DNA of 64,000 bases from Tepidibacter aestuarii (GCF_934924865.1 NZ_OW235315.1:1860001-1924000); one strand, 5' to 3'. Positions 45,120 to 53,645 are shown, numbered from the stretch's first letter. Numbers and translations are program-made. The notes: generated by a model from the letters alone, not told the origin.

Positions 45120-46094
45120 CTAAAATTTAATTTCATAAATTCTATTTAATTGCTTTAACTCTTCTTTAAATTTTTCTCGAATCCACAAAGGCTCCAAAAT
45201 TTCTATACCATTAAAAAATCTAAAGGCAAGTGAAACATAAAAATCAGTATTAGTTGTTTTTACACCAATTATGTAACTATCACCATCTTCTCTAATTTCT
45301 CCATACTTAAAAAATACATAATCTTTTATATTAGGATATATATTCTTCTTTATTCTTAACTTTATAAGTATGCTATTTTTATTTTCGTAAGCATTTTTAA
45401 AACAGCAAGTACTATAATAATTTGTCATATTGAAATCCTCAGGTGAATCAAATACTTCATCTAATACAGAAATATTATTTATGCTTTCAATATTTAAATG
45501 AATCTTTGAATTACTCAACTCTGAAAATGCAACGATGTACCATATACCATCTTCAAACACAATACCGTAAGGTCTTATTATCTGCTCCTCTAGATTTTTA
45601 GGTATATTTCCATTATAAGTCACCTTTAATTTAAAGTTATGTTTAAGTGCCTGTTTTACAATATCAAAAACATAAGAATTTTCAATATTAATGTCATTAG
45701 ATTTTATATCAAAAACTATTTTTTTTTGAACATCATCAAAATCTTTTTTAAAACATTCATTTACAATGTTTTCAATCTTTAAAAAAGCAGAGTTAGCAGA
45801 AGAAGCATAGCCTGGAATATTAATTATATCAAAAATCTTTTTAGATAGAAGTAAGGCAAATACTTCATCTTTATTAAACATTATTGGTGGTATGAAATAA
45901 TCATCTAATATTTCATACCCACCTTCGCTACCTGGATAAGATATCACAGGTACATTGATTTCACTTAGAGCTTGCATATCTCTATAAATAGTTCTAATAT
46001 CAACCTCGAAAATCTCTGATAATTCTTTTGCCGTCATTTTTTTCTTATTCTTTAAGGCTAAAATTATAGCCATTAGTCGTTCTATTTTTTGCAT
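45120..46094 (-). CDS. YafY-type WYL-domain transcriptional regulator
   Basis: A 324-residue regulator with an N-terminal HTH_11 domain (KKKMTAKELSEIFEVDIRTI then YRDMQALSE, residues 17-45) and a WYL domain (about 145-225) including KLKVTYNG and RPYGIVFEDGIWYIVAFSE, where the W-Y-I replaces the canonical WYL triplet. WYL proteins bind nucleic acid or small ligands and control stress or metabolic genes. It is seven bases downstream of one nitroreductase gene and upstream of the other, so it likely controls this small operon. Confidence 0.9.
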   Translation of the reverse strand: MQKIERLMAIILALKNKKKMTAKELSEIFEVDIRTIYRDMQALSEINVPVISYPGSEGGYEILDDYFIPPIMFNKDEVFALLLSKKIFDIINIPGYASSANSAFLKIENIVNECFKKDFDDVQKKIVFDIKSNDINIENSYVFDIVKQALKHNFKLKVTYNGNIPKNLEEQIIRPYGIVFEDGIWYIVAFSELSNSKIHLNIESINNISVLDEVFDSPEDFNMTNYYSTCCFKNAYENKNSILIKLRIKKNIYPNIKDYVFFKYGEIREDGDSYIIGVKTTNTDFYVSLAFRFFNGIEILEPLWIREKFKEELKQLNRIYEIKF

Positions 46095-46100
46095 ACTAAA

Positions 46101-46613
46101 TCACCACTTATAAAAATGTACTTTTGACTCATTATATCTATTTGATGGTTCTTTTAGTTCCCCAGGATAGCCAATAGATATAATAGAAACAGGAATTATT
46201 TCTTCTGGTAATCCTAATATATCTTGAACCTTTTTAGTTCTTGTCTCTACAGGATATATACTAATCCAAACTGCACCGAGACCTTTTGCATGTGAAGCTA
46301 ATAGTATATTCTGAGTAGCAGCAGAGCAATCTTGAACCCACAGATTAGGTTTCCCCTTATAAACATTTAAATCTGCACAAACTGCAATCGCTACAGAAGC
46401 ACCCATAAGTGGAGTGGCAGCCTGCTTTGCCTCAACTATTTTACTCATTTGTTCTTTATTTCTTATAACTAAGAACTCCCAAGGTTGCATATTATTTGAT
46501 GACGGTGCAGCCATTGCAGCTTTTAAAAGTTCTTTTACTATTTCATCAGAAACTTCCTTTTCCTCATATTTTCTTATACTTCTTCTTTCTAAAATAGCTT
46601 GTATAGTATCCAT
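46101..46613 (-). CDS. Nitroreductase family protein
   Basis: A 170-residue FMN-dependent oxidoreductase. It starts MDTIQAILERRSIRKYEEKE, then the AAMAAPSSNNMQPWEFLVIRNKEQ region (FMN and dimer contacts; given partly), GLGAVWISIYPVETR and VSIISIGYPGELKEPSNRY. It belongs to the same superfamily as the gene at 44504 but is distinct. GGAGG precedes the ATG. First gene of the three-gene unit with the WYL regulator. Substrate unknown. Confidence 0.9.
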   Translation of the reverse strand: MDTIQAILERRSIRKYEEKEVSDEIVKELLKAAMAAPSSNNMQPWEFLVIRNKEQMSKIVEAKQAATPLMGASVAIAVCADLNVYKGKPNLWVQDCSAATQNILLASHAKGLGAVWISIYPVETRTKKVQDILGLPEEIIPVSIISIGYPGELKEPSNRYNESKVHFYKW

Positions 46614-46699
46614 AATAAGGCCTCCCTATATTTCTTTTAAGTCACAAGTGATTCGTAACCTTTTGCGATCTTTACTAATTTCATATTAATAATAACATA

Positions 46700-46729
46700 A
46701 TAACACTGACATAAACCTGTCAGTGTTAT
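46700..46729. repeat. Strong 12-bp inverted repeat upstream of the nitroreductase operon
   Basis: Arms ATAACACTGACA and TGTCAGTGTTAT with a six-base loop, about 90 bp before the nitroreductase start. It could be an operator for the WYL regulator or an old terminator from the decayed gene next to it. No T-run directly follows. Confidence 0.6.
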
Positions 46730-46789
46730 TATTAATATATTTTTTATTAACATTAGCTTCAAATGATTTTTCTCCTTTTAGTTCGTATA

Positions 46790-47110
46790 TTTTCTCTTCC
46801 ATTACCTGGATTGAACCAAACTCTTCTTACATTATTATATTTTCATATTTGTCCATCACCTAGGCTTCCTATTTCAAACAACGCTCCATCAAGCCCAGTT
46901 GCGCTGTTACGGCTACTATTATAATCAATATCCTTTAAAATCCATTTTCTACTTTTGAAACATCCTTAAAGTCCTTGTCTGTGACTCTGTTAAGTTCCTT
47001 GTCAATGAATGTGAATCTTTCGCTTGGAAGCCATGCTACTGCATAGTTTCCGCTATCAGAACTTGTTTATAGCTTTTTGAGACTCCATTTTTTTCTGAAA
47101 TTAAGTGCCT
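46790..47110 (-). pseudogene. Decayed gene of unknown family
   Basis: Protein-like pieces can be read in different minus-strand frames in the right order: ALNFRKKWSLKKL, then SSDSGNYAVAWLPSERFTFI with DKELNRVTDKDFKDVSKVEN, then KWILKDIDYNSSRNSATGLD with GALFEIGSLGDGQI, then KYNNVRRVWFNPGNGREN. Each piece ends in a stop, with frameshifts between. I do not recognise the protein. The base composition here is less AT-rich than the surroundings. Confidence 0.5.
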
Positions 47111-47244
47111 CCAAATCGTCAACACATATGATATGTATTAAAAATTTCTACTATTTTAATGATAACCTAAACTCTACATCAAATTAACCCTGAATAACTT
47201 GCCATTTTATTTATTACTATCAATCTATACTTAAACTAACTTAC

Positions 47245-47430
47245 TTAAAAATTCAATTTTAAACATTCTATATTTACCAAATGCTTTTTTAAAATATCTT
47301 TATTTCCCAAATCTATTTTTTCTTTTCTTATTAATTTGGTTATATAGCTTATATTATTTTTTATTAAATCATTATTTGTAATATCGCCATGGCTCTGTAC
47401 GATAATATCTGCGCCTATTTCTAAATACAA
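47245..47430 (-). pseudogene. C-terminal fragment, possibly of an MBL-fold hydrolase
   Basis: A 61-codon frame with no proper start: YLEIGADIIVQSHGDITNND, then LIKNNISYITKLI. The SHGDI motif with the following helix resembles the C-terminal end of metallo-beta-lactamase-fold hydrolases. There is no Shine-Dalgarno site. It is probably the remains of a truncated gene directly downstream of the VOC gene. Confidence 0.4.
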
Positions 47431-47441
47431 AAAAAAATGAT

Positions 47442-47876
47442 TTAGTATCCTCTTTCATTTATATCTATCTCACATTCTTTTTCTCCTAAGTCTTGAGCAA
47501 ATCTTAATAAATAACCATCTGGATCCATAATTAAAAATTCTTTCTGTCCTATTAATTTATTATTTGCTCTATACCAATTCTCTTGCATTTTTATTTTAAT
47601 TGGATAGTCATGTATTTTTTTGTATAATTCATCAACATTATCTACTGATATCTGAAAGTTAATTCCTCTACCGAAAGGATATGATAAACTTCCAGTCTCC
47701 CAATGCCCATTTATCTCTTCAATCATAATTTGAGAATCATTTATAGATATTAAAGCAAACTTATCATCTTTTCGTTCATACTCTAACTTAAATGAAAGAA
47801 TATTTAAGTAGAAATAAAGACTTTTGTTTATATTTGAAACAGATAATTCTGGTATTAACCCATTAAATTTAAACAT
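47442..47876 (-). CDS. VOC (glyoxalase/bleomycin-resistance) family protein
   Basis: A 144-residue protein with paired beta-alpha-beta-beta-beta units typical of the vicinal oxygen chelate fold: PELSVSNINKSLYFYLNIL at the N-terminus and EFLIMDPDGYLLRFAQDLGE at the C-terminus, with the metal-region glutamate replaced by the F-A-Q segment. Length and the missing metal ligand suggest a bleomycin-resistance-like binding protein rather than glyoxalase. GAGGTG precedes the ATG. No partner genes are intact nearby. Confidence 0.85.
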   Translation of the reverse strand: MFKFNGLIPELSVSNINKSLYFYLNILSFKLEYERKDDKFALISINDSQIMIEEINGHWETGSLSYPFGRGINFQISVDNVDELYKKIHDYPIKIKMQENWYRANNKLIGQKEFLIMDPDGYLLRFAQDLGEKECEIDINERGY

Positions 47877-47946
47877 AATAATTCACCTCATTCCCATATA
47901 TATCCTAATATAGCATATTTCCTATTTTTTGTATATTTACGCTATA

Positions 47947-47977
47947 AAAAAACAGTAGCTTTGATTGGCTACTTTTT
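47947..47977 (-). terminator. Terminator-like hairpin
   Basis: Stem AGTAGC/GCTACT with an eight-base loop and T-runs on both strands, about 70 bp upstream of the VOC gene. Confidence 0.65.
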
Positions 47978-48055
47978 TCATGATCTTTAGTAATAACTCT
48001 ACAGTTATTTAGCACAGTTACCATATTCATCCCAAAATAAATTGAATTGCTAAAA

Positions 48056-48088
48056 AAGATGACTCCTGTTCAATACAGAAATCATCTT
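48056..48088 (-). terminator. Terminator after the GH18/SLH gene
   Basis: Stem AAGATGA/TCATCTT with inner CTGT/ACAG; on the minus strand it is followed by TTTT. Lies about 130 bp beyond the stop. Confidence 0.65.
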
Positions 48089-48221
48089 AGTAATGCTGCC
48101 TAGGCTTTTTTTAATTGTCCTTGACAAAAGGTACATTTAATTACATACTCTTTTTTATTTTTTTAATCCCAAATAAATCAACATAATTTTCTCTTGTTCC
48201 ATTATATACCTTACACTGACT

Positions 48222-49949
48222 TTAATGTTCTACACTATTTTTAATAAGATCCCATACTTTTAAATTACATTCATCATCTCCAAAGTTTGGAATATTCCCT
48301 ATTCTCCAGACAGAAATTCCCTTTACACCCATTAATCTAGCTAAATCCATCTTTAATCCTATACTTTTTTCATCTTCATACCATATTTTATTAGTAACAT
48401 TATTATCTGAGTTATAATAAGTTATATATGGATTTTTTGATTTATTTCCATACTGTATTTTAATATTTCTCCCACTATCTTTTTCAGTTTTTATTCTATC
48501 AGCAATTTTATTGTAGTCTGGAGTATATGCTTTTTCATTAATAACTATATTATTTAAAGTTTTCCACTGGATAGAATCAAACGAAATTTGAAGCCATACC
48601 TTATCTAAATTAGATACTCCATAATCTTTATTTGTAATTTCACTTAATGCATAATAAATGTCTTTAATAGGAGCTGGTGGAGTCTCTGTATAACCTATAT
48701 CCATTTCTTCTTTTGTTAAAGTTTTTGCTCCATAATCATGAGCCATTAATATTACCTTATCCGCAATTTCACCTATGCTTTTATAATCATAGCCTTTAAA
48801 GTTTGCTTTTGGATGCACTGCTACATACAATTTCTTATTTTCTTTATTTAGTTCATTCTTTAATTCACTTAAAAATTCATTAAGTGGTCTTTGAGAAGAT
48901 TGATTTCTTAAATTTTCAAAATCAATAACAACTCCATCAAACGAAACTTTTTCTCCTTCTTTTTCTGTAAGAAGTATTTTGCTTATAATTTCTTTAACCA
49001 CTATTTTTTTATTTTCAGGACTATTTATAATATATTCTACTAAACCAATATTACCTACTTTCATTTCATTACTTGCAAATACATTAAGCTGTACAGAAAT
49101 ATTATTTTCTTTTGCTTCATTTACTACATTAGAAAAATCATCTGGAAGCTTAAAGTTATTATTATTCTTATTTGTTGTATTTAGAATAATCTTTTTTTCG
49201 TTAGAATCATATTCTAATCTACTCCATCCAAAACTCATCGAATCAAATTTTTTCAAATCATTATTATTTTTTATTTCTTTAAATTGCCCATAAGAGCTTA
49301 TAGCATAAAAGCCATGTAGTTCATTTATTTTGCTATTTATTTTTTCTTCTAATCTAGTAAGCATTGCTGCTGCTTGAGATCTTGTTGCACTGCTTTGTGG
49401 TTCAAATTTCTTATTTCCCATACCATTTATTATATCCATATCCTTAGCAATAAGAATATGTCCACTATTTTCATTTACATCGTCAAAAGGTTTAACACCT
49501 TTTAAATCAACCTCTATGTTTTTTGCAAGAGTATCATATCCTAAGCTTCTTATAATCATTATAGCCATTTCTTCTCTTGTTATTGCTTTATTAAAATCAG
49601 AGTTTTTATCAGATTCCATTATTATGCCATGACTTACTGCTGTTTCTATATAAGAATCATACCAATTAGAACTTTCTACATTTTTAGATACTAACTCCCA
49701 ATTCATTATTCTAACTAAAAAAGCAATAAATTCACTTCTTTTTACTGTGTCATTTATACCAAATTCATTATCTCCTATTCCATTTGTAATGCCTTTATCC
49801 TTTAAATTATAAATATACTCCTTTGCCCAATAATCTTCTGGTACATCTTTAAAAGTAAAGTTTTCATGGCTTTGAGCAAAAGAAAAAATAGGTATCAATG
49901 TAAATATTAAAAGAAAGATTATAATATTTTCATTTGTTTTTTTATTCAA
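48222..49949 (-). CDS. Secreted SLH-domain protein with GH18 glycosidase domain
   Basis: A 575-residue cell-surface protein. A signal peptide (IIIFLLIFTLIPIFSFAQS) is followed by three SLH domains (about 32-205, with FKDVPEDYWAKEYIYNLKDK and a third ending ATRSQAAAMLTRL) that anchor it to the cell wall. From about 210 is a GH18 catalytic domain with the acidic motif FDGVVIDFENL (final Glu is the likely acid) and ISVWRIGNIP at the end. Similar proteins hydrolyse peptidoglycan or spore cortex. Start codon TTG with AAGGGGTG upstream. Confidence 0.88.
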   Translation of the reverse strand: MNKKTNENIIIFLLIFTLIPIFSFAQSHENFTFKDVPEDYWAKEYIYNLKDKGITNGIGDNEFGINDTVKRSEFIAFLVRIMNWELVSKNVESSNWYDSYIETAVSHGIIMESDKNSDFNKAITREEMAIMIIRSLGYDTLAKNIEVDLKGVKPFDDVNENSGHILIAKDMDIINGMGNKKFEPQSSATRSQAAAMLTRLEEKINSKINELHGFYAISSYGQFKEIKNNNDLKKFDSMSFGWSRLEYDSNEKKIILNTTNKNNNNFKLPDDFSNVVNEAKENNISVQLNVFASNEMKVGNIGLVEYIINSPENKKIVVKEIISKILLTEKEGEKVSFDGVVIDFENLRNQSSQRPLNEFLSELKNELNKENKKLYVAVHPKANFKGYDYKSIGEIADKVILMAHDYGAKTLTKEEMDIGYTETPPAPIKDIYYALSEITNKDYGVSNLDKVWLQISFDSIQWKTLNNIVINEKAYTPDYNKIADRIKTEKDSGRNIKIQYGNKSKNPYITYYNSDNNVTNKIWYEDEKSIGLKMDLARLMGVKGISVWRIGNIPNFGDDECNLKVWDLIKNSVEH

Positions 49950-50032
49950 GTTTTCTCACCCCTTCTTATATATTTATCATATCATCTTTTTTTACATTCT
50001 TTCTATAGTTAATTTACTCCTATTTGCATAGC

Positions 50033-50977
50033 TCATGCTTTAATTTCATAATAATCCATAGTCGATGTCTCCGTGAAGCCGCAGGATTTATAAAGATTAA
50101 GGGCTTTAGAGTTTTCAGCAGCCACTTGAAGCATAACCTCACTCGCATTCGATTCTTTTAGCTTTTCTATAGCCATTATTAGAATTGCTCGTCCAAACCC
50201 TTTTCCACGATGCTTAGGTAATACGCCTAAGCCATAAATGCCACCAATCCCAGAGATCAATTGAAGATTTACTTTTCCAATGATCTGTTGATCTTTTTCT
50301 GCAAGATAGATCGTCATCCCCTTCTTTTCTTCCTCTTCGGGTAGTATCATGTCTTCATTTGATATGATCATTTCTACTTCTTCCGAAATGATATCTGCCT
50401 CATCATTAAAATAAATTGCATTTTGTCTAGCAATCTCAAGAGCATCTGCATTGCTCGCTTTTCTAAAAGTGATTCCATGTAACTTCTTTTTAAGTGATTC
50501 TAAATTACTTTCTTTGAGATACATTTCATATTCTGAATGCTTGTACTGTGCTCCAGTTCCTTTTATAAACTTCTGTCCAGAGTTTGACTTTCTGTCACTT
50601 AATAGAAGCATACTGCCTAAATTTCTTCGCTTCCACTCTGCTGTAACCAGTTTACTTAATGTCTTAAAAACACCTTGTCGTCGGTATTCAGGGTGCACCA
50701 TACCATTCACTTCTATCGATGACCCTGCCCCTCCAAAACTACAAACCCCCATATAGCCAATAATCTCTTGTCCATCAAAATACATAAACTCATTTATGTT
50801 TTGAATACTAGAGATTTTACCATTTTCAAAGGTGATTCCCATTTTATAATCAAGCTCCAGCTTTAGAGCTGTTTGATCTTCGTGGATGCATTGTTCTTGA
50901 AGCTTATTGATCAAATCATACTCCTCATAATCAATGGTCTCCTTAAGTTTAATCCAAGGCTTCTGTATAGTTTTCAT
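50033..50977 (-). CDS. GNAT family N-acetyltransferase, two-domain
   Basis: A 314-residue protein with two GNAT domains: one at about 65-150 (GYMGVCSFGGAGSSIEVNGM then VHPEYRRQGVFKTL) and one at about 173-312 (GIYGLGVLPKHRGKGFGRAI and ALNLYKSCGFTETSTMDYYE). Both acetyl-CoA loops look intact. The substrate is unknown. GGAGGTG precedes the ATG. The coding sequence is visibly richer in G and C than adjacent genes, which suggests recent acquisition from another Firmicute. Confidence 0.88.
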   Translation of the reverse strand: MKTIQKPWIKLKETIDYEEYDLINKLQEQCIHEDQTALKLELDYKMGITFENGKISSIQNINEFMYFDGQEIIGYMGVCSFGGAGSSIEVNGMVHPEYRRQGVFKTLSKLVTAEWKRRNLGSMLLLSDRKSNSGQKFIKGTGAQYKHSEYEMYLKESNLESLKKKLHGITFRKASNADALEIARQNAIYFNDEADIISEEVEMIISNEDMILPEEEEKKGMTIYLAEKDQQIIGKVNLQLISGIGGIYGLGVLPKHRGKGFGRAILIMAIEKLKESNASEVMLQVAAENSKALNLYKSCGFTETSTMDYYEIKA

Positions 50978-51502
50978 TCGAACACCTCCATAGTATTTTT
51001 ATGATACCTTTAGTTAAGTAACTTATTCCATTATACAATATTTACCATATATTGTATTGAACTATTTTATAACAGAACAAAAACACTCCCGCCCAGCATG
51101 TCTACTCAAGTGGGTTAAGTCCATAATTTGACTAATCTATAATGAATCGTATACCTAGAGTCGAAGTAAATGCTACTTATTATTTTAGTACAACATTTTC
51201 GAGATTAATTAATTAGTATAAAGCTAATTTATGATAAAATTTAAATAGTAAGCGTTAAAAAAATAGAAAGGTAGTTTATACAAAATAATTCATATATATA
51301 GTAGCTATTAACGTTATAAATACTGCCATATAAGAATAAATAGAGTAGTTAATAAAAAATGATCTCCATTGTATTAATACTTATAATAAGTAACGTATTC
51401 TTTGTTATGTAATATTTTCCATTTGCTGTATCAATAGTCAAAAATGAAAATGTTAAGAATACAATTTACTATTTTTGTATTTAAACTCCAAACCACTAGA
51501 AT
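50978..51502. other. Long AT-rich intergenic region
   Basis: About 520 bp with no coding frame carrying a ribosome site. A short GC-richer patch (CACTCCCGCCCAGCATG near 51087) stands out. No large repeats found. Confidence 0.45.
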
Positions 51503-51538
51503 TTATTCTACAGCTTTACTCTGCTCTTTTAAATTCAT
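51503..51538 (-). other. Eleven-codon open frame with a good Shine-Dalgarno site
   Basis: On the minus strand GAGGAGT lies seven bases before an ATG encoding MNLKEQSKAVE and a stop. Either a leader peptide or the surviving start of a deleted gene. A TTACAGTTGTAA palindrome lies about 75 bp upstream. Confidence 0.4.
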
Positions 51539-51611
51539 TTTTATTACTCCTCAAAAGTTATTTATTATTTCCTGAGAAATATTTATTTTATTTTTCTTAA
51601 TTTTCTAATTT

Positions 51612-51623
51612 TTACAGTTGTAA
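51612..51623. promoter_or_regulatory. TTACA-N2-TGTAA palindrome
   Basis: TTACAGTTGTAA fits the TACA-NN-TGTA box recognised by BlaI/MecI/CopY-family repressors. It lies between the 11-codon frame and the YhhN gene. No such repressor is seen in the window. Confidence 0.5.
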
Positions 51624-51676
51624 TCTGACCTTCTTTTTATATTGCTTTCTTCACACTATGTTTTATTATTTTAGTG

Positions 51677-51714
51677 ATTACATATTTGTAATACGCATAT
51701 CATATAAATATACT
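51677..51714 (+). promoter_or_regulatory. YhhN gene promoter with palindrome over the -35
   Basis: -35 TTGTAA (51686-51691), 17-bp spacer, -10 TATACT (51709-51714). The palindrome ATTACATATTTGTAAT (51677-51692) covers the -35 box, so a bound protein would block the polymerase. It lies about 50 bp before the gene start. Confidence 0.65.
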
Positions 51715-51760
51715 AGAAAAATTATGTTTTATTTATATTTAATAATTGGGGAGCGATAGT

Positions 51761-52465
51761 ATGAATAATATTCAAAGAGTTCTGTTATCAATTTATCTAC
51801 CTATAACTATTTTTATTCTTATTCTTGATAATCTCTATCCAGGAGAAAACCTTGTTAGTTATATCAAATTTTCCACTATCATAACGCTATTTTTAGTTGC
51901 TCTTCGTATTAAGAAAAAATATTATGAACAAAAATTTTTGAACCTATCCATTTTTTTTATAGTCATTGCGGATTTTTTCTTAGTTTTTTGTAACACTATT
52001 CCAGAATTGAGCAGAAGAGTAGTTTTCTACGGGATAATCGGGTTTATGCTAGCTTATCTATCTCTTATCATAGCTTTTCAGAAAAATTTTAAAATTGGTT
52101 CAGGTGAACTTTTAGCAATTGTACCTGTGCTTGGTATTTTTATACCAATATTTGTAAAGCTCTATCCCTATGTCCCAGGGGCAATGTTTTATGGAGTAAT
52201 TATATTTGGCTTAGTGCTATGTTACATGGTCTGGACTTCTATTAGTACACTTTTTAGAGGATATTTCACTCCAAAGATTTCCCGTTATGTAGCACTGTCA
52301 GGGTTCCTTATGTTAGTATGTGATATGGGAGTTGCTAACGAACTATTCAACCCAGCTTTTGCTGGTCAGTTTGTGCCATGGCTTAAAAATATTATTTGGG
52401 TTTCATATATTCCAGCATGGACTCTTATAGTGTATATTTTAGCCGATGATAACCTATTACGTTAA
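51761..52465 (+). CDS. YhhN family membrane protein (lysoplasmalogenase-like)
   Basis: A 234-residue integral membrane protein with about eight hydrophobic segments. Features of the YhhN family include the IVIADFFLVF segment with its conserved Asp, the following RVVFYGIIGFMLAYLSLIIA and LVCDMGVANELFN near the end. Relatives cleave the vinyl ether bond of lysoplasmalogens, lipids present in anaerobic clostridia; that function is inferred. The ATG at 51761 with GGGGAG seven bases upstream is preferred to a TTG five codons earlier. Confidence 0.78.
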   Translation: MNNIQRVLLSIYLPITIFILILDNLYPGENLVSYIKFSTIITLFLVALRIKKKYYEQKFLNLSIFFIVIADFFLVFCNTIPELSRRVVFYGIIGFMLAYLSLIIAFQKNFKIGSGELLAIVPVLGIFIPIFVKLYPYVPGAMFYGVIIFGLVLCYMVWTSISTLFRGYFTPKISRYVALSGFLMLVCDMGVANELFNPAFAGQFVPWLKNIIWVSYIPAWTLIVYILADDNLLR

Positions 52466-52576
52466 TATTTTAATCTCCTACTATTTGTTTTCAATCTTTC
52501 TATCGACTTCTTTTTTCAAATTCTTTTATCTGTTTATTCACTTCAACTCAATATTGAATAGTTCACTTAATGCAAT

Positions 52577-52597
52577 AGGGACAGTTCTCCTGTCCCT
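52577..52597 (+). terminator. REP-like hairpin, probable terminator after the YhhN gene
   Basis: AGGGACAG/CTGTCCCT stem with a five-base loop and TTGTTTT after it. The GGGACAG...CTGTCCC palindrome is of the type widely scattered in Clostridia and linked to REP-associated transposases. None is in the window. Confidence 0.65.
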
Positions 52598-52614
52598 TGT
52601 TTTATCTACTTCTA

Positions 52615-53036
52615 TCAATTGCATAAAATAGTTTGTGCTATTCCTATAAGGTATTCACTTTCTCTGCGTATATAATTTATTACCGTCACTGCTACAGGGT
52701 TATCAGATACGGATTTACTCTCCTCTAACATTTGTTCTAGCAAATCTACAAATTGTTGACTTTGTTGTAAGGCAAAGTTAATCAAATACATTATTTGCTG
52801 ATGCATTATAGGACCTAAATTTCCATTAGATCTAATTACTGTTTCAATATATCTTACTGCTCTTCCTTCAGTTTTATAAAAGTTTTTTTCAAACCCCTCT
52901 AGTTGTTTAACAAATTCATCTTCTAAGTTATTTACAATTTTACGTATAACAACAGTATGCTCAGCTTCCTGTCTTTTCCAAAATTCCATTTCATCTAAAG
53001 CCCTATGAATATTTTTTCTCCATAATAAAATCTCAT
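52615..53036 (-). pseudogene. DUF2935-like protein with a probable frameshift near its start
   Basis: The clear part, from the ATG at 52987-52989, reads MEFWKRQEAEHTVVIRKIVN and continues for 124 residues, resembling the helical DUF2935 family (metal-binding, often spore-associated; function unknown). That ATG has no ribosome site. An ATG at 53034-53036 has GAGGGGG six bases upstream and begins MRFYYGEK. One extra base in the A6 run at 53012-53017 would join it to KNIHRALDEMEFW, giving 140 residues. So either a recent frameshift or a sequencing error. The repeat copy A lies just upstream. Confidence 0.6.
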
Positions 53037-53081
53037 AATATACCCCCTCATAAGTTCTTTGATTATAAAGGTTTTCGATTC

Positions 53082-53230
53082 ATCCGAAAGCTAAAAGTTC
53101 TAAATCTACATCCTTTTAAGGGTAGAGATAAGAACTTAACAACTTCTGGATTAGCTTACCCAAAAGGGCACTTACGCAACTAAAAATTCAGTTGGAGTAA
53201 AGACTCCACCTGATTTAAGCTTTGCTTTAT
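53082..53230 (+). repeat. 149-bp structured repeat, full copy A
   Basis: Begins ATCCGAAAGCTAAAAGTTCT and ends GCTTTAT. It is about 90% identical (134 of 149 by hand count) to the reverse complement of 63216-63364. Predicted pairings are an outer AUCCGAAAGCU/AGCUUCUGGAU-like helix, a nested AAGTTCT/AGAACTT hairpin, a short ACC/GGG-type hairpin and a terminal TGGAGT/ACTCCA hairpin. It sits between the DUF2935-like start and the broken alkD gene. Confidence 0.9.
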
Positions 53231-53358
53231 ATTATTAGATATACAAAAATAACGTGTGTAATAATATTTCTTAACTACTTTGTATTTAGTGGTATACTAT
53301 GTTTAAAATAAAGAAAAATAATATTCGTTTTTGGAAATATCATAAGGAGGTTTACAAC

Positions 53359-53571
53359 TTGTACCATCAGCTTATTGATTCATTTTATAATAATAGAAAT
53401 ATTGAACAAGGTGAAAAAATGGCAGCTTATATGAAAGATAATTTTTCTTTTTTAGAAATACAAAAAAACAATCGAGTTCAACTTCAAAAAGAATTTATTA
53501 AACAAGCAAAAAAAGATAAAAACATTGATTGGGACTTTGTTTTTATGCTTTGGGATTTGCCAGCTGGGTAA
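53359..53571 (+). pseudogene. Truncated DNA alkylation repair protein (AlkD-like)
   Basis: The frame encodes IEQGEKMAAYMKDNFSFLEI followed by DWDFVFMLWDLP. This aligns by eye with the first quarter of Bacillus AlkD (KAEPMARYMKNHFLFLGI ... LWDLPEREF) and stops three codons later. Normal length is about 230 residues; only about 70 are left, so the HEAT-repeat core is missing. The best start is a TTG at 53359 with AAGGAGG eight bases upstream. It is non-functional as a glycosylase. Confidence 0.75.
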
Positions 53572-53645
53572 AATCATTTATAAAGTCTAATCCACTACAA
53601 CCTCTTAGCGTACGTGAAGCAAGCAAACACTTATAGTTTATATCA

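Larger units (their letters stand above)
47877..48221. other. Intergenic region with two hairpins
   Basis: Contains the terminator-like hairpins listed at 47947 and 48056. Near 48105-48160 the minus strand can encode KEYVIKCTFCQGQLKKA with a stop before it, which looks like the end of a small zinc-ribbon protein. No complete gene. Confidence 0.4.
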
